A stretch of DNA of 64,000 nucleotides from Neobacillus vireti. Its GTDB lineage: Bacteria > Bacillota > Bacilli > Bacillales > Cytobacillaceae. The stretch lies in assembly GCF_001026695.1 (NCBI RefSeq), contig NZ_LDNB01000012.1, forward strand, positions 267,813-331,812, given 5' to 3'. The notes under the pieces are model-generated. The model was not told the DNA's origin. It made no database searches and was given only the letters and a program-made list of their open reading frames with translations. Positions 1-11,157 of the stretch are shown piece by piece (the stretch's first letter is position 1; the number at the start of each line of letters is the position of its first letter). Position numbers and translations under genes: made by a program.

Positions 1-1
1 T

Positions 2-487
<486 letters not shown>

Positions 488-509
488 CGGGAATGGAGAG
501 GAAATATAA

Positions 510-1931
510 GTGGCACAGGAATACGATTTAGTCATTCTTGGCGGTGGAACAGGCGGCTATGTAGCGGCGATCCGCGCCTCACAGCTTGGTTTAAAAACAG
601 CCATCGTCGAAAAAGGAAAACTTGGTGGTACTTGCCTTCACAATGGCTGCATTCCAAGTAAGACATTGCTAAGAAGCGCGGAGGTTTTTGCAACAGCAAA
701 ACGGAGTGAAGACTTTGGAGTGGTAACTGGCGATGTTGCGGTTAATTTCGGAAAAGTACAAGAACGAAAAAATAAAATTATCGATCAATTACATAAAGGT
801 GTTCAGCATTTGATGAAGCAAGGTAAGATTGATGTTTATGAAGGTCTAGGACGCATCCTAGGACCATCCATTTTCTCGCCAATGCCGGGCACAATTTCAG
901 TTGAAATGAACAACGGCGACGACAACGAAATGTTGATTCCCAAAAATGTGATAGTCGCCACCGGATCAAGACCAAGGACACTCCCGGGGCTTGAAATTGA
1001 TGGGGAATATGTATTGTCCTCTGATGAAGCCTTAAAGCTTGAAGCACTGCCAAGTTCAATTATTATTGTCGGAGGCGGCGTAATTGGGATTGAATGGGCC
1101 TCAATGCTTTCTGACTTCGGAGTTGAGGTGACGGTTATTGAATATGCTGACCGGATCCTTCCGACAGAAGACAAAGAAATTTCAAAGGAAATGCAGCGTT
1201 TGATGAAGAAAAAAGGGATTAAACTTGTTACAAGTGCCAAGGTTCTTTCGGAAACACTTGTTAAGGATAACGGGGTTGCCATTTCTGCCGAGGTTAAAGG
1301 TGGAGTGAAAGAATTTAAAGCTGAAAAACTGCTGGTTTCTGTTGGGCGCCAAGCAAACACAGAAGGAATTGGACTTGATAATACCGAAATTCAAGTAGAG
1401 AAGGGCTTTATCACTACAAATAAATTTTTCCAAACAAAGGAATCCCATATTTATGCGATAGGCGATGTGATTGGCGGCTTGCAATTGGCCCATGTTGCTT
1501 CGCATGAAGGAATCGTTGCGGTAGAGCATATCGCAGGGAAAGATCCGTCCCCATTTGATTATAATCTTGTTTCTAGATGTATTTATAGTAATCCAGAGGT
1601 GTCAAGTGTAGGGATTACTGAGGATCAAGCAAAAGAGAATGGTCATAAAGTAAAGGTTGGTAAGTTTTCTTTCCGAGCAATTGGAAAGGCCCTTGTATTT
1701 GGAGAGTCAGATGGATTTGTCAAAATTGTCGCTGATGAAGAGACCAATGATATTTTAGGGGTGCATATGATTGGTCCGCATGTAACCGATATGATTACAG
1801 AAGCTGGGCTTGCGATGGTATTAGATGCAACACCATGGGAAATTGCCCACACTATCCACCCACATCCAACCTTGTCGGAGGCAATTGGTGAAGCTGCGCT
1901 TGCAGTTGATGGGAAAGCGATTCATTCTTAA
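510..1931 (+). CDS. lpdV: Dihydrolipoyl dehydrogenase (E3) of the branched-chain keto acid complex
   Basis: E3 reoxidises the dihydrolipoyl arm of BkdB, passing electrons through FAD and a disulfide to NAD. The protein has 473 residues, normal for the family. It shows the FAD-binding LGGGTGGYVAA motif (residues 10-20), the redox pair Cys42-Cys47 in GGTCLHNGC, an NAD-binding IVGGGVIGIEWAS motif near residue 185 and the C-terminal HPHPTLSE with the catalytic His/Glu pair. The start is GTG preceded by GGAGAGGAAA. It sits between buk and bkdAA in one transcription unit, which makes it the bkd-specific E3 rather than the pyruvate dehydrogenase copy. Confidence 0.95.
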   Translation: MAQEYDLVILGGGTGGYVAAIRASQLGLKTAIVEKGKLGGTCLHNGCIPSKTLLRSAEVFATAKRSEDFGVVTGDVAVNFGKVQERKNKIIDQLHKGVQHLMKQGKIDVYEGLGRILGPSIFSPMPGTISVEMNNGDDNEMLIPKNVIVATGSRPRTLPGLEIDGEYVLSSDEALKLEALPSSIIIVGGGVIGIEWASMLSDFGVEVTVIEYADRILPTEDKEISKEMQRLMKKKGIKLVTSAKVLSETLVKDNGVAISAEVKGGVKEFKAEKLLVSVGRQANTEGIGLDNTEIQVEKGFITTNKFFQTKESHIYAIGDVIGGLQLAHVASHEGIVAVEHIAGKDPSPFDYNLVSRCIYSNPEVSSVGITEDQAKENGHKVKVGKFSFRAIGKALVFGESDGFVKIVADEETNDILGVHMIGPHVTDMITEAGLAMVLDATPWEIAHTIHPHPTLSEAIGEAALAVDGKAIHS

Positions 1932-1966
1932 GAATTAATGGTGAACAAATGGGAGGTACGAAATTA

Positions 1967-2968
1967 ATGGTAGAAAAGCGTCATGAAGCTTTAGGTTTAA
2001 GCGACGGAAAAGTATTGGAGATATATGAAACGATGCTTTTGGCTCGTCGTATTGATGAACGGATGTGGTTATTGAACCGTGCCGGGAAAATACCGTTTGT
2101 AATTTCATGTCAAGGGCAGGAAGCAGCCCAAGTGGGAGCGGCTTTTGCGCTTGATCGGGAAAAGGATTATGTGCTTCCTTATTATCGTGATATGGGTGTC
2201 GTGTTAACATTTGGGATGACACCAAAGGAACTAATGCTGTCAGGTTTTGCTAAAGCAGAAGATCCAAATTCGGGCGGCAGGCAAATGCCAGGACACTTTG
2301 GACAAAAGAAAAATCGGATCGTGACTGGTTCATCGCCAGTTACAACTCAGGTTCCGCACGCAGTAGGTGTTGCACTTGCAGGAAAAATGGAAAGAAAGGA
2401 CCTGGTTACATTTGTAACCTTTGGGGAAGGTTCTTCTAATCAAGGTGATTTCCATGAAGGGGCTAACTTCGCCGGTGTTCATAAACTGCCTGTCATTTTC
2501 ATGTGTGAAAATAATAAATATGCGATATCTGTTCCAATTGAAAAACAATTAGCTTGTGAAAAGGTTTCGGACCGTGCGATTGGGTATGGAATGCCGGGTA
2601 TTACGGTTGATGGGAATGATCCATTGGAAGTATACAAAGCTGTTAAAGAGGCGGCTGACCGCGGACGCCGCGGCGAGGGTCCAACATTGGTTGAAACAGT
2701 TTCCTACCGTCTCACGCCGCATTCTTCTGATGATGACGACCGGTCCTACCGTGCTCCAGATGAAGTTGCAAAGGCAAAAACACAAGATCCAATCATTACG
2801 TTTGGCGCTTATCTAAAAGAAACTGGCGTTATGAATGATGAAATCGAAAAAGAAATCAATGACCGTGTGATGAAGCAGGTAAATGAAGCGACTGATTATG
2901 CTGAAAATGCTCCTTATGCTGCACCAGAAGAAGCAATGAAATATGTATATGCGGACACGGAAGAGTAA
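1967..2968 (+). CDS. bkdAA: 2-oxoisovalerate dehydrogenase E1 alpha subunit
   Basis: This is the thiamine-diphosphate subunit that decarboxylates the keto acids of valine, leucine and isoleucine. The ThDP motif starts GEGSSNQGDFHEG and ends in the metal-binding ENN (near residues 155-185). The histidine/serine-rich TPHSSDDDD loop typical of E1 alpha follows. The start is taken at ATG 1967 because GGGAGG at 1951-1956 is well spaced for it; an in-frame ATG at 1949 abuts that sequence. It lies 35 bp after lpdV and 12 bp before bkdAB, consistent with operon transcription. Confidence 0.95.
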   Translation: MVEKRHEALGLSDGKVLEIYETMLLARRIDERMWLLNRAGKIPFVISCQGQEAAQVGAAFALDREKDYVLPYYRDMGVVLTFGMTPKELMLSGFAKAEDPNSGGRQMPGHFGQKKNRIVTGSSPVTTQVPHAVGVALAGKMERKDLVTFVTFGEGSSNQGDFHEGANFAGVHKLPVIFMCENNKYAISVPIEKQLACEKVSDRAIGYGMPGITVDGNDPLEVYKAVKEAADRGRRGEGPTLVETVSYRLTPHSSDDDDRSYRAPDEVAKAKTQDPIITFGAYLKETGVMNDEIEKEINDRVMKQVNEATDYAENAPYAAPEEAMKYVYADTEE

Positions 2969-2980
2969 GGGGGACATATC

Positions 2981-3964
2981 ATGGCGATCATTTCATATAT
3001 AGATTCAATTACAATGGCCATTCGTGAGGAAATGGAAAGAGATCCAAAGGTTTTTGTACTCGGAGAAGACGTTGGCGTAAAAGGCGGCGTATTTAAAGCT
3101 ACACAAGGCTTATATGAGCAATTTGGTGAAGAAAGGGTCATCGATACACCTCTCGCAGAATCAGCGATTGCCGGTGTCGGAATCGGTGCTGCGATGTACG
3201 GCATGCGACCAATTGCCGAAATGCAGTTTGCCGATTTTATTATGCCGGCCGTTAATCAGATTATCTCTGAGGCAGCTAAAATTCGCTATCGTTCGAATAA
3301 CGACTGGAGCTGTCCGATGGTTATTCGTGCACCGTATGGCGGCGGCGTTCATGGCGCACTATATCATTCCCAATCGGTTGAAGCAGTGTTTGCCAATCAG
3401 CCTGGTTTGAAAATCGTGATGCCATCGACACCTTATGATGCGAAGGGCTTATTAAAAGCGGCGATTCGCGATAACGACCCAGTATTATTTTTCGAGCATA
3501 AACGGGCCTATCGTTTAATCAAGGGTGAGGTTCCGACAGACGATTACACCTTGCCAATTGGAAAAGCCGATGTAAAGCGCGAAGGAGAGGACATTACCGT
3601 TATAACGTATGGTCTTTGCGTTCATTTTGCCCTTCAAGCAGCGGAGAAATTAGCCGGTGATGGAATTTCTGCCCATATTCTTGATTTGCGCACTGTTTAT
3701 CCTCTTGATAAAGAAGCTATCATCGAAGCTGCTTCCAAGACTGGGAAAGTCCTGCTTGTAACAGAGGATAACAAAGAAGGCAGCATTATCAGTGAAGTGT
3801 CAGCGATTATTGCAGAAAATTGTTTATTTGAATTAGATGCTCCTATTAAGCGTCTAGCTGGACCGGATGTACCGGCAATGCCATATGCACCAACAATGGA
3901 AAAATTCTTTATGGTAAATCCTGAAAAGGTAGAAAAAGCAATGCGCGAGCTTGCTGAGTATTGA
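2981..3964 (+). CDS. bkdAB: 2-oxoisovalerate dehydrogenase E1 beta subunit
   Basis: E1 beta pairs with BkdAA in an alpha2-beta2 tetramer that decarboxylates branched-chain 2-oxo acids and acylates the lipoyl group of E2. The 327-residue protein has the transketolase pyrimidine-binding domain first (LGEDVGVKGGVFKAT, then the DTPLAESAIAGVGIGAA stretch) and the C-terminal transketolase domain from about residue 200. The start is ATG after a GGGGGA ribosome site. Spacing to bkdAA (12 bp) and bkdB (15 bp) is operon-like. The pyruvate-type E1 beta is an alternative, but the lpdV and buk neighbours favour the branched-chain complex. Confidence 0.95.
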   Translation: MAIISYIDSITMAIREEMERDPKVFVLGEDVGVKGGVFKATQGLYEQFGEERVIDTPLAESAIAGVGIGAAMYGMRPIAEMQFADFIMPAVNQIISEAAKIRYRSNNDWSCPMVIRAPYGGGVHGALYHSQSVEAVFANQPGLKIVMPSTPYDAKGLLKAAIRDNDPVLFFEHKRAYRLIKGEVPTDDYTLPIGKADVKREGEDITVITYGLCVHFALQAAEKLAGDGISAHILDLRTVYPLDKEAIIEAASKTGKVLLVTEDNKEGSIISEVSAIIAENCLFELDAPIKRLAGPDVPAMPYAPTMEKFFMVNPEKVEKAMRELAEY

Positions 3965-3979
3965 TAGGAGGTATGGATT

Positions 3980-5281
3980 GTGGCGATTGAACAAATTAAA
4001 ATGCCTCAGTTAGGGGAAAGTGTAACCGAAGGTACCATCAGTAAGTGGCTTGTTTCGGTAGGTGATAAAGTAAATAAATACGACCCCCTTGCAGAGGTAA
4101 TGACAGATAAAGTAAATGCAGAAGTTCCGTCCTCCTTTACAGGTGTGATTAAAGAGCTAATCGCTGGTGAAGGTGATACATTAGCAGTAGGTGAGATTAT
4201 CTGTACAATTGAAGTCGAAGGCGGTGAGTCTCAGGAAACTGCAACAGCTGAGAAAACCCCTGCAGCAGCAACAATTGGTGCAGAATCAGGAATCCAAGTG
4301 GACCAAGGAAACAAAGCTCGTTACTCACCTGCCGTTCTGAAAATTTCTCAAGAACATGGCATTGATTTAACACAGGTGTCAGGCACCGGTGCAGGTGGAC
4401 GGATTACAAGGAAAGATTTGCTGAAATTGATTGAGGCTGGAACTATTCCTGCTGCAGGTCAAAAGGTAGAGGCACCGGTAGTTCCTGCAGCAGTCCCGGC
4501 AGCCAAACAAGAAATGGCACAGCCTGTTGTTTCTAGTCCAGCACAGGCGGCACCTGCGGTGAATATCCCAGTTACTGCTGGTGACATTGAAATTCCGGTA
4601 ACAGGTATCCGAAAAGCGATTGCTGCTAACATGCTGCGCAGTAAGCATGAAGCACCACATGCGTGGACTATGATTGAGGTAGATGCAACTAACTTGGTTG
4701 AATATCGAAACTCATTAAAAGACGAGTTTAAGAAAAAAGAAGGCTTTAATTTAACGTTCTTTGCTTTCTTTGTAAAGGCAGTGGCACAGGCATTAAAAGA
4801 ATTCCCACAAATCAATTCGATGTGGGCAGGGGAAAAAATCATCCAGAAAAAAGACATCAATATTTCGATTGCAGTTGCAACCGATGATGCACTTTATGTC
4901 CCTGTTATTAAAAATGCCGACGAAAAAACGATTAAGGGAATTGCCCGTGAAATCTCTGAGCTTGCTGTAAAGGTTAGAACAGGGAAGCTTCGTTCGGAGG
5001 ATATGCAGGGTGGAACTTTCACCGTGAACAATACAGGCTCTTTCGGCTCTGTTCAATCAATGGGTATCATAAATTACCCACAGGCAGCGATTCTGCAGGT
5101 GGAGTCCATTGTCAAGCGCCCAGTGGTTATGAATCATGGCATGATAGCTGTTCGCGACATGGTGAATCTATGTATGTCCCTTGATCACAGGGTATTAGAT
5201 GGTCTCGTTAGCGGCCGGTTCTTACAACGTGTGAAGGAAATTCTCGAAAATACTTCAAAATCAACCACTTCGATTTATTAA
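3980..5281 (+). CDS. bkdB: Dihydrolipoyl acyltransferase (E2) of the branched-chain complex
   Basis: E2 is the core of the complex and moves the acyl group from E1 to CoA. Domains in order: N-terminal lipoyl domain with the lipoylated Lys44 in VMTDKVNAE; a linker rich in Ala and Pro; the E1/E3-binding peripheral domain (about residues 110-150, RYSPAVLKIS to DLLKLIE); a second Ala/Pro linker; and the catalytic domain ending with His403 and Asp407 in DHRVLDG. The GTG start has an excellent AGGAGG site. It is the last gene of the bkd operon; a strong terminator follows directly. Confidence 0.95.
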   Translation: MAIEQIKMPQLGESVTEGTISKWLVSVGDKVNKYDPLAEVMTDKVNAEVPSSFTGVIKELIAGEGDTLAVGEIICTIEVEGGESQETATAEKTPAAATIGAESGIQVDQGNKARYSPAVLKISQEHGIDLTQVSGTGAGGRITRKDLLKLIEAGTIPAAGQKVEAPVVPAAVPAAKQEMAQPVVSSPAQAAPAVNIPVTAGDIEIPVTGIRKAIAANMLRSKHEAPHAWTMIEVDATNLVEYRNSLKDEFKKKEGFNLTFFAFFVKAVAQALKEFPQINSMWAGEKIIQKKDINISIAVATDDALYVPVIKNADEKTIKGIAREISELAVKVRTGKLRSEDMQGGTFTVNNTGSFGSVQSMGIINYPQAAILQVESIVKRPVVMNHGMIAVRDMVNLCMSLDHRVLDGLVSGRFLQRVKEILENTSKSTTSIY

Positions 5282-5318
5282 AAAACAACCGCTGCATGTC
5301 GGGTGCAGCGGTTGTTTT
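5282..5318 (+). terminator. Rho-independent terminator of the bkd operon
   Basis: A perfect 15-bp inverted repeat (arms 5282-5296 and 5304-5318, 7-nt loop) ends in a T tract immediately after the bkdB stop codon. Confidence 0.92.
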
Positions 5319-5340
5319 GATTTTAGGCGGCCGTTTTCCA

Positions 5341-5369
5341 TTGCCTGAATTCTGTTTGTACCATAAAAT
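5341..5369 (+). promoter_or_regulatory. SigA-type promoter for mutA-mutB-meaB
   Basis: TTGCCT (5341-5346), a 17-bp spacer and TAAAAT (5364-5369) lie in the gap between the bkd terminator and mutA. This suggests that the mutase genes have their own promoter rather than depending on bkd readthrough. Confidence 0.6.
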
Positions 5370-5430
5370 AGTATTTAGAAGAATTAATTGAATTTTACTT
5401 CAATTAGTAATTGAAAGGGGGATGGGGAGT

Positions 5431-7296
5431 TTGGAAAAAATAAAGAATCAGTCTTTTGCCTTAAAGACCAGGCATGAATGGGAAGAAAAAGCAGAAGTAG
5501 CTCTAAAAGGCAAAACGGTCGAATCATTACAAACTACTACATATGAAAACATTGTTTTGAAACCGCTTTATACAAGACAGGATGAGCTGTCCGTTCCAGA
5601 ATTTCCAGGTGGTTCAGATTTCAGAAGAGGTATTTTCCCGCTTGGATATAGTACAAACGAATGGAAGGCTGCACAGCGAATTACTTATCAAACTACTGAA
5701 GACTTGAAAGAGAAACTCCAACAATCATGTGAAAAAGGGCAATCAGCTATTTCCTTTGAAGTGAAGCAGGTATTGTTTGAAGCAGAGGAAAGCCTAGTAA
5801 ACATACTAGGAAAGTCTTATCAGCAATATCCATTTGCTATCAACACTAAGGATTTACAAACGGAATTTCTTGCCGCAATCGCTGAATTGGATAACCACGA
5901 TCAAATCAGCGGTTATATTGGTTCTGACCCTCTTGCCATATTTGCAGAAGCAGGACATATTTCCGATGAATTTTTCAATAACTGGGTAAAAAACATTCAA
6001 CAATCAAATGAGAACTTTCCTAACTTACGGACAATCTTAATTGATTCGGTTCCTTACCATAATGGCGGGGCGAATGCGGTACAAGAGCTAGGAATTGCCA
6101 TCGCTGAAGGAGTCTATTATCTTGAAAAACTGCAGGAAAAAGGAATAGAGCTGGAGGAAATTTTAACAAAAATGATCTTCCAATTCGCGATTGGCAGTAA
6201 TTATTTCATGGAGATTGCTAAACTGCGGGCAGCGCGAGTCCTCTGGAACCGAATAACCCAACTGTATGGTGCAAAAGAAGAAGTACGTGGGATGATGATT
6301 GCCGCGGAAACATCTTCTTTCACTAAAACCGTTCATGATCCCCATGTTAACCTGCTAAGAGCTGGAAATGAAGCATTTGCGGCGGTAATTGGGGGAGTCC
6401 AATATTTATATGTAAGTCCTTTCGATGAACTCACTGGTGCATCACCGTTTTCCGAAAGGATTGCAAGAAATATCCAACTGCTCTTAAAAGAAGAGGCCCA
6501 TCTTAAAACAGTAATTGATCCTGCCGGCGGTTCTTGGTATGTAGAGGCATTAACGAATCAACTGGCTGAAAAAGTGTGGGAGTTCTTCCAACAAATCGAT
6601 TCATCAGGCGGCATTCTTGAAGTGTTAAAATCCAGTTGGCTTCAGAAGGAAATAACTGCTGCATATGACAAAAAGAATAGTGATATCCAAACAAGAAAAC
6701 AAAGCATTGTCGGAACGAATGTCTATGCTAATTTAGCTGAAATTGTACCTCGAAAACCCCTTTTAAATGAAAAACCGTATTTTGCGGATGGAGAAAAAAT
6801 TGAAGCCATTACCGAAAGGAGATTGGCCGAACCATATGAAGAATTGCGGAGAAAAGCAAAGGGTATCGAAGAAAAATTAGCTGCGAAGCCTTCAGTAGGT
6901 TTGATTTGTCTTGGTGAACTAAAACAGCATAAAGCAAGACTCGATTTTATGAAGGGATTTTTTGCTCCGGGCGGGATCATAGCTGTAGAAAGCAATCCTA
7001 TTTTATCAATAGAAGAGGCTAAACAATTTATATCAGACCTGCAGAGTAAGTACGTTTGCATCTGCGGCACCCATCATCAGTATGAAACGATTGGTCATGA
7101 AATCCTAGCGGCATTAAAGGCTGAATTCCCTGAGCGGGTTTTTTATTTAGCTGGACTTCCCGAAAAGGAAAACCAATCCCATTGGATAAACGAAGGCATT
7201 AAGCAGTTTATCCACCTGAAAAGCAATTGCTATGAAACTCTGTCGGCAATCTTGAATGAGCTGGAGGTGACCACCAATGAAAATACAAAAGCCTGA
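5431..7296 (+). CDS. mutA: Methylmalonyl-CoA mutase small (beta) subunit
   Basis: This is the non-catalytic partner of MutB in the adenosylcobalamin-dependent isomerisation of methylmalonyl-CoA to succinyl-CoA. The TIM-barrel part (about residues 1-430) matches the large subunit in layout, for example [19 protein letters not shown]. The C-terminal flavodoxin-like part lacks the DxHxxG cobalamin loop, as usual for small subunits. The start is placed at TTG 5431, nine bases after GGGGG; ATG 5422 directly abuts that sequence and is less likely, but it would add only three residues. The 3' end overlaps mutB by 20 bp, implying coupled translation. Confidence 0.9.
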   Translation: MEKIKNQSFALKTRHEWEEKAEVALKGKTVESLQTTTYENIVLKPLYTRQDELSVPEFPGGSDFRRGIFPLGYSTNEWKAAQRITYQTTEDLKEKLQQSCEKGQSAISFEVKQVLFEAEESLVNILGKSYQQYPFAINTKDLQTEFLAAIAELDNHDQISGYIGSDPLAIFAEAGHISDEFFNNWVKNIQQSNENFPNLRTILIDSVPYHNGGANAVQELGIAIAEGVYYLEKLQEKGIELEEILTKMIFQFAIGSNYFMEIAKLRAARVLWNRITQLYGAKEEVRGMMIAAETSSFTKTVHDPHVNLLRAGNEAFAAVIGGVQYLYVSPFDELTGASPFSERIARNIQLLLKEEAHLKTVIDPAGGSWYVEALTNQLAEKVWEFFQQIDSSGGILEVLKSSWLQKEITAAYDKKNSDIQTRKQSIVGTNVYANLAEIVPRKPLLNEKPYFADGEKIEAITERRLAEPYEELRRKAKGIEEKLAAKPSVGLICLGELKQHKARLDFMKGFFAPGGIIAVESNPILSIEEAKQFISDLQSKYVCICGTHHQYETIGHEILAALKAEFPERVFYLAGLPEKENQSHWINEGIKQFIHLKSNCYETLSAILNELEVTTNENTKA

Positions 7297-9475
7297 TTTT
7301 CAAAAAATCCCATTGTTCAGCGATCAAAGCTTTGTGACAAAGGAACAGTGGCAGGAAAAAGTACAACAGGAAATTGATACGTCCATTGAAGACTTACTGT
7401 TTGAAACAAATGAACAAATCTCTCTAAAACCGATTTACACAAAAGAAGACCGCGAAGGGTTAGAGCATATTGATGATCTCCCTGGACTACCACCATTTAC
7501 AAGAGGCCCCTATCCAACTATGTATGTCAATCGTCCATGGACTGTTAGACAATACGCCGGATTTTCAACGGCTGAGGAAAGTAACGCCTTTTACCGGCGC
7601 AATCTAGCAATGGGGCAAAAGGGGTTATCGGTTGCCTTTGATTTAGCGACACACCGCGGTTATGATTCTGACCACCCACGCGTGGTAGGGGATGTTGGGA
7701 AAGCAGGAGTGGCAATCGATTCCGTTCTCGACATGAAGACGCTTTTTGACGGAATTCCACTGGAGCAAATGTCCGTTTCGATGACGATGAATGGGGCGGT
7801 GCTTCCGATACTTGCTTATTTTATCGTAACAGCCGAAGAACAGGGAGTCAGTCAGGACAAGTTGTCCGGAACGATTCAAAATGATATTTTAAAAGAATAT
7901 ATGGTTCGAAACACGTATATTTACCCGCCGGAAATGTCGATGAAAATTATTGCGGATATTTTTGAATATACGTCAAAATATATGCCAAAGTTTAATAGTA
8001 TTAGTATTTCCGGTTATCACATGCAGGAGGCAGGGGCACCGGCCGATTTAGAGTTAGCCTATACACTTGCAGATGGTTTGGAATACGTAAGGACAGGTCT
8101 TAAGGCTGGAATTGAAATCGACTCATTTGCCCCAAGACTGTCGTTTTTCTGGGCGATTGGGATGAATTACTTTATGGAAGTAGCCAAAATGCGGGCGGCC
8201 CGCTTAATCTGGGCAAAAATGATGAAATCCTTCCAGCCCAAAAATGAAAAATCGTTAGCATTACGAACCCATTCACAAACTTCTGGCTGGAGCTTGACAG
8301 AGCAGGATCCGTTTAATAATGTTACTCGAACTCTTATAGAAGCACATGCCGCGGCAATGGGTCACACCCAATCACTGCACACCAATGCCTTGGATGAGGC
8401 GATTGCCTTACCAACAGACTTCTCGGCCCGAATCGCCCGCAATACGCAGTTATTTTTGCAAGAAGAAACGGGAATGACAAAGGTCATTGATCCGTGGGCA
8501 GGCTCGTATTATCTTGAAAAATTGACCGATGAATTGGTGGAAAGAGCTTGGGCATATATTGAAGAGATTGAAAGTCTTGGGGGAATGGCAAAGGCAATTG
8601 AAACTGGTCTGCCGAAAATGAGAATTGAGGAGGCAGCCGCCCGAAGACAGGCGCAAATTGATTCCGGAAAGGAAACAATTATTGGCGTCAATCGTTACCG
8701 CCTCGAAAGAGAAGAGGCAATTGATATTTTAGATATTGATAATACGGCTGTCCGCATAAAACAAATCGAAAAATTAAATTCCTTGAAAGCCAGTCGTGAT
8801 GACCATAAAGTGGAAGAAGCGCTGAGCGCTTTAACGAAAGCAGCGGAAACAGGTGAGCAAAACTTATTGGAGCTCGCAGTAATGGCAGCAAGAGTACGAG
8901 CAACTCTTGGTGAAATTTCTGATGCGCTTGAGACGGCTGCCGGCAGACATAAAGCCATCATCCGCTCGATTAGCGGTGTATATAGTACGGCGTTTAACAA
9001 TGAGGAGGAAATCACGGAAGTACAAAAAATGACCGATGATTTTCTTGTAAATGAAGGCAGAAGACCAAGAATATTAGTGGCAAAAATGGGCCAGGACGGT
9101 CATGACCGCGGCGCGAAGGTCATTGCCACTGCATTTGCCGATCTCGGCTTCGATGTCGATATCGGTCCATTGTTCCAGACCGCAGAAGAATCCGCTTTAC
9201 AGGCTGTTGAAAACGATGTTCATGTAATTGGCATGAGTTCGCTTGCTGCCGGGCATAAAACGTTGTTACCACAGTTAGTGGAGGAATTAAAGAGATTAGG
9301 CCGGGAAGATATTTTGGTTGTTATTGGCGGAGTTATTCCTGCCCAAGATTATCAATTTTTATATGAACACGGTGCATCGGCTATCTTTGGGCCAGGGACG
9401 ATTATTCCTGTTGCAGCCCAAAAGGTCATCCAGGAGATTTATAAGCAACTTGGTTATGAGGAAGTGTCAGAGTAA
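7277..9475 (+). CDS. mutB: Methylmalonyl-CoA mutase large (catalytic) subunit
   Basis: MutB carries the active site and cobalamin. The N-terminal TIM barrel binds the substrate ([32 protein letters not shown], then [17 protein letters not shown]). The C-terminal B12 domain has the ligand loop [12 protein letters not shown] near residues 606-617, where His binds cobalt. Length (732 residues) is typical. The ATG start has GGAGGTG upstream, inside the end of mutA. With MmdA and Mce encoded about 6 kb away, it finishes the route from propionyl-CoA to succinyl-CoA. Confidence 0.96.
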   Translation: MKIQKPDFQKIPLFSDQSFVTKEQWQEKVQQEIDTSIEDLLFETNEQISLKPIYTKEDREGLEHIDDLPGLPPFTRGPYPTMYVNRPWTVRQYAGFSTAEESNAFYRRNLAMGQKGLSVAFDLATHRGYDSDHPRVVGDVGKAGVAIDSVLDMKTLFDGIPLEQMSVSMTMNGAVLPILAYFIVTAEEQGVSQDKLSGTIQNDILKEYMVRNTYIYPPEMSMKIIADIFEYTSKYMPKFNSISISGYHMQEAGAPADLELAYTLADGLEYVRTGLKAGIEIDSFAPRLSFFWAIGMNYFMEVAKMRAARLIWAKMMKSFQPKNEKSLALRTHSQTSGWSLTEQDPFNNVTRTLIEAHAAAMGHTQSLHTNALDEAIALPTDFSARIARNTQLFLQEETGMTKVIDPWAGSYYLEKLTDELVERAWAYIEEIESLGGMAKAIETGLPKMRIEEAAARRQAQIDSGKETIIGVNRYRLEREEAIDILDIDNTAVRIKQIEKLNSLKASRDDHKVEEALSALTKAAETGEQNLLELAVMAARVRATLGEISDALETAAGRHKAIIRSISGVYSTAFNNEEEITEVQKMTDDFLVNEGRRPRILVAKMGQDGHDRGAKVIATAFADLGFDVDIGPLFQTAEESALQAVENDVHVIGMSSLAAGHKTLLPQLVEELKRLGREDILVVIGGVIPAQDYQFLYEHGASAIFGPGTIIPVAAQKVIQEIYKQLGYEEVSE

Positions 9476-10599
9476 TGGCAGCGGATCAAAAACCGGAATG
9501 GAGTGACCCGAATAATCCTGAAAATTGTTCAAGTATCGTAAGAAAAGGGCAGGAGCATGAGGGCCAAGCTGCTTCGATTCAAAAAAATATCCGTTTTCAA
9601 AAACACAGGAACTCGGAACCATCCGTTGATGAGATTTATGAAGGTGTATTAAAAGGTGATCGGAGTCTGCTAGCAAGGGCTCTCACCCTAGTCGAAAGCA
9701 ATGCCGAACAGCATTTCCAAAAAGCGCAGCAGCTCTTGCAAAAACTTCTGCCTAAAGGCGGCAAATCCATTCGCATTGGCATCACCGGTGTCCCCGGAGC
9801 GGGCAAAAGCACCTTTATTGAAGCCTTTGGGTGTTATTTATGTAGCCTCGGTCACCGGGTTGCCGTTTTGGCCATTGATCCAAGCTCGAGTATAAGCGGG
9901 GGCAGTATTCTTGGGGACAAAACACGGATGGAGCAATTGGCGAGAAACCCAAGAGCCTTCATCCGCCCCTCACCAACTGGGGGAAAGCTTGGCGGTGTCC
10001 ACCGAAAAACAAGGGAATCGCTGTTGATTTGTGAAGCGGCGGGCTTTGATGTGATTTTAATCGAAACAGTTGGAGTTGGCCAAAGTGAAGTCATTATTCG
10101 GGATATGGTCGACTTTTTCATGCTCCTTGTGCTGACGGGAGCAGGTGATGAATTGCAAGGGATGAAAAAGGGAATCATGGAACTTGCTGATGCGGTTCTT
10201 GTTCATAAAGCAGATGGAACTAATAAGCAGAAAGCGGAGCAGACAAGAAAAGAGTATAACCGCATCCTTCACTTTTTACAGCCCGCAACAAAGGGCTGGG
10301 CGACAAAAGCATATACATGTTCCTCGATGACCGAGGAGGGAATCAGTGAAATCTGGAAGGTCATACAATCCTTTGAACTAACAGGCAAAGCATCAGGAGT
10401 GTTTGAGGAAAGAAGGAAAAGCCAGGCAAGAGAATGGCTTTATTCCATGATTACCGATCAGCTCGAATTTCATTTTTACCAGCACCTTGGGGTAAGAAAT
10501 CAGCTGCCTAAGTTGGAAAATGAAGTGATTGCAGGAGAAAAGACGGTCGCTGCTGCTGTTGAAGCTTTATTTAGTACCTTTTTAACTAATAAAGAATAA
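9475..10599 (+). CDS. meaB: Methylmalonyl-CoA mutase-associated GTPase (MeaB/ArgK family)
   Basis: MeaB is a G3E GTPase that loads and protects cobalamin in the mutase. The Walker A motif GVPGAGKS is at residues 105-112; the switch region ETVGVGQSEV and an HKADG base-recognition motif follow. The start ATG overlaps the mutB stop by one base (TAATG), a clear sign of translational coupling. The roughly 70-residue N-terminal segment before the helical region is polar and variable; an internal start is possible. The older annotation 'LAO/AO transport ATPase' is misleading here because the gene directly follows mutAB. Confidence 0.93.
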   Translation: MAADQKPEWSDPNNPENCSSIVRKGQEHEGQAASIQKNIRFQKHRNSEPSVDEIYEGVLKGDRSLLARALTLVESNAEQHFQKAQQLLQKLLPKGGKSIRIGITGVPGAGKSTFIEAFGCYLCSLGHRVAVLAIDPSSSISGGSILGDKTRMEQLARNPRAFIRPSPTGGKLGGVHRKTRESLLICEAAGFDVILIETVGVGQSEVIIRDMVDFFMLLVLTGAGDELQGMKKGIMELADAVLVHKADGTNKQKAEQTRKEYNRILHFLQPATKGWATKAYTCSSMTEEGISEIWKVIQSFELTGKASGVFEERRKSQAREWLYSMITDQLEFHFYQHLGVRNQLPKLENEVIAGEKTVAAAVEALFSTFLTNKE

Positions 10600-10608
10600 T
10601 CATTTCAT

Positions 10609-10638
10609 TTGGAAAAAACACACTTTAACTGATATGAT
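10609..10638 (+). promoter_or_regulatory. Probable SigA promoter of brxB
   Basis: TTGGAA (10609-10614), an 18-bp spacer and TATGAT (10633-10638) lie 35 bp before the brxB start codon. Confidence 0.5.
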
Positions 10639-10672
10639 GTAGTTATCTAGAAACACTAAGGAGTGATTTTTT

Positions 10673-11110
10673 ATGAGCATGGACTTTAACTTTTTTATGA
10701 ACGATGTGGTTAAACAGGCACGTCAAGAAATCGTGTCTGCTGGGTATAAAGAACTGAAAACACCTTCGGATGTTGAAGAAGCGCTTGAGCAAAAGGGCAC
10801 AACCCTAGTAATGATTAATTCCGTTTGTGGTTGTGCTGGCGGTGTTGCCCGTCCTGCAGCTGCTCACGCTGTTCATTATGATAAACGTCCAGATCATCTT
10901 GTTACCGTTTTTGCCGGTCAGGATAAGGAAGCAACCGAAACGGCAAGAAACTTTTTCACCGGTTATCCGCCATCCTCGCCATCTTTTGCGTTATTAAAAG
11001 ATGGAAAGATTCTCTCAATGGTTGAAAGACATCAAATTGAAGGCTACGATGCTGCGACAGTTGTATCAAGACTGCAAAAGGAATTTGATGAATACTGCGA
11101 AGAATATTAA
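10673..11110 (+). CDS. brxB: Bacilliredoxin BrxB (YqiW type)
   Basis: Bacilliredoxins are thioredoxin-like proteins that remove bacillithiol from oxidised protein thiols. The family marker CGC is present at Cys52-Gly53-Cys54 in SVCGCAGG, and the 145-residue length is standard. The ATG start follows AAGGAGTG. The position after meaB and before artP matches yqiW in B. subtilis, which is why BrxB is preferred over its paralogue BrxA (YphP). The gene stands alone: it has its own candidate promoter and a terminator. Confidence 0.93.
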   Translation: MSMDFNFFMNDVVKQARQEIVSAGYKELKTPSDVEEALEQKGTTLVMINSVCGCAGGVARPAAAHAVHYDKRPDHLVTVFAGQDKEATETARNFFTGYPPSSPSFALLKDGKILSMVERHQIEGYDAATVVSRLQKEFDEYCEEY

Positions 11111-11121
11111 GCTGAAATTGT

Positions 11122-11157
11122 AAGGACTAATCTCTTATCAGGAGGTTAGTCCTTTTT
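11122..11157 (+). terminator. Terminator after brxB
   Basis: The 9-bp arms AAGGACTAA and TTAGTCCTT (11122-11130 and 11146-11154) are followed by a T run. Confidence 0.85.

Noticed and set aside
778..1529. Long minus-strand ORFs inside lpdV
   Set aside because: They are antisense to a gene with intact FAD, disulfide and C-terminal motifs, lack ribosome sites and show no family features.
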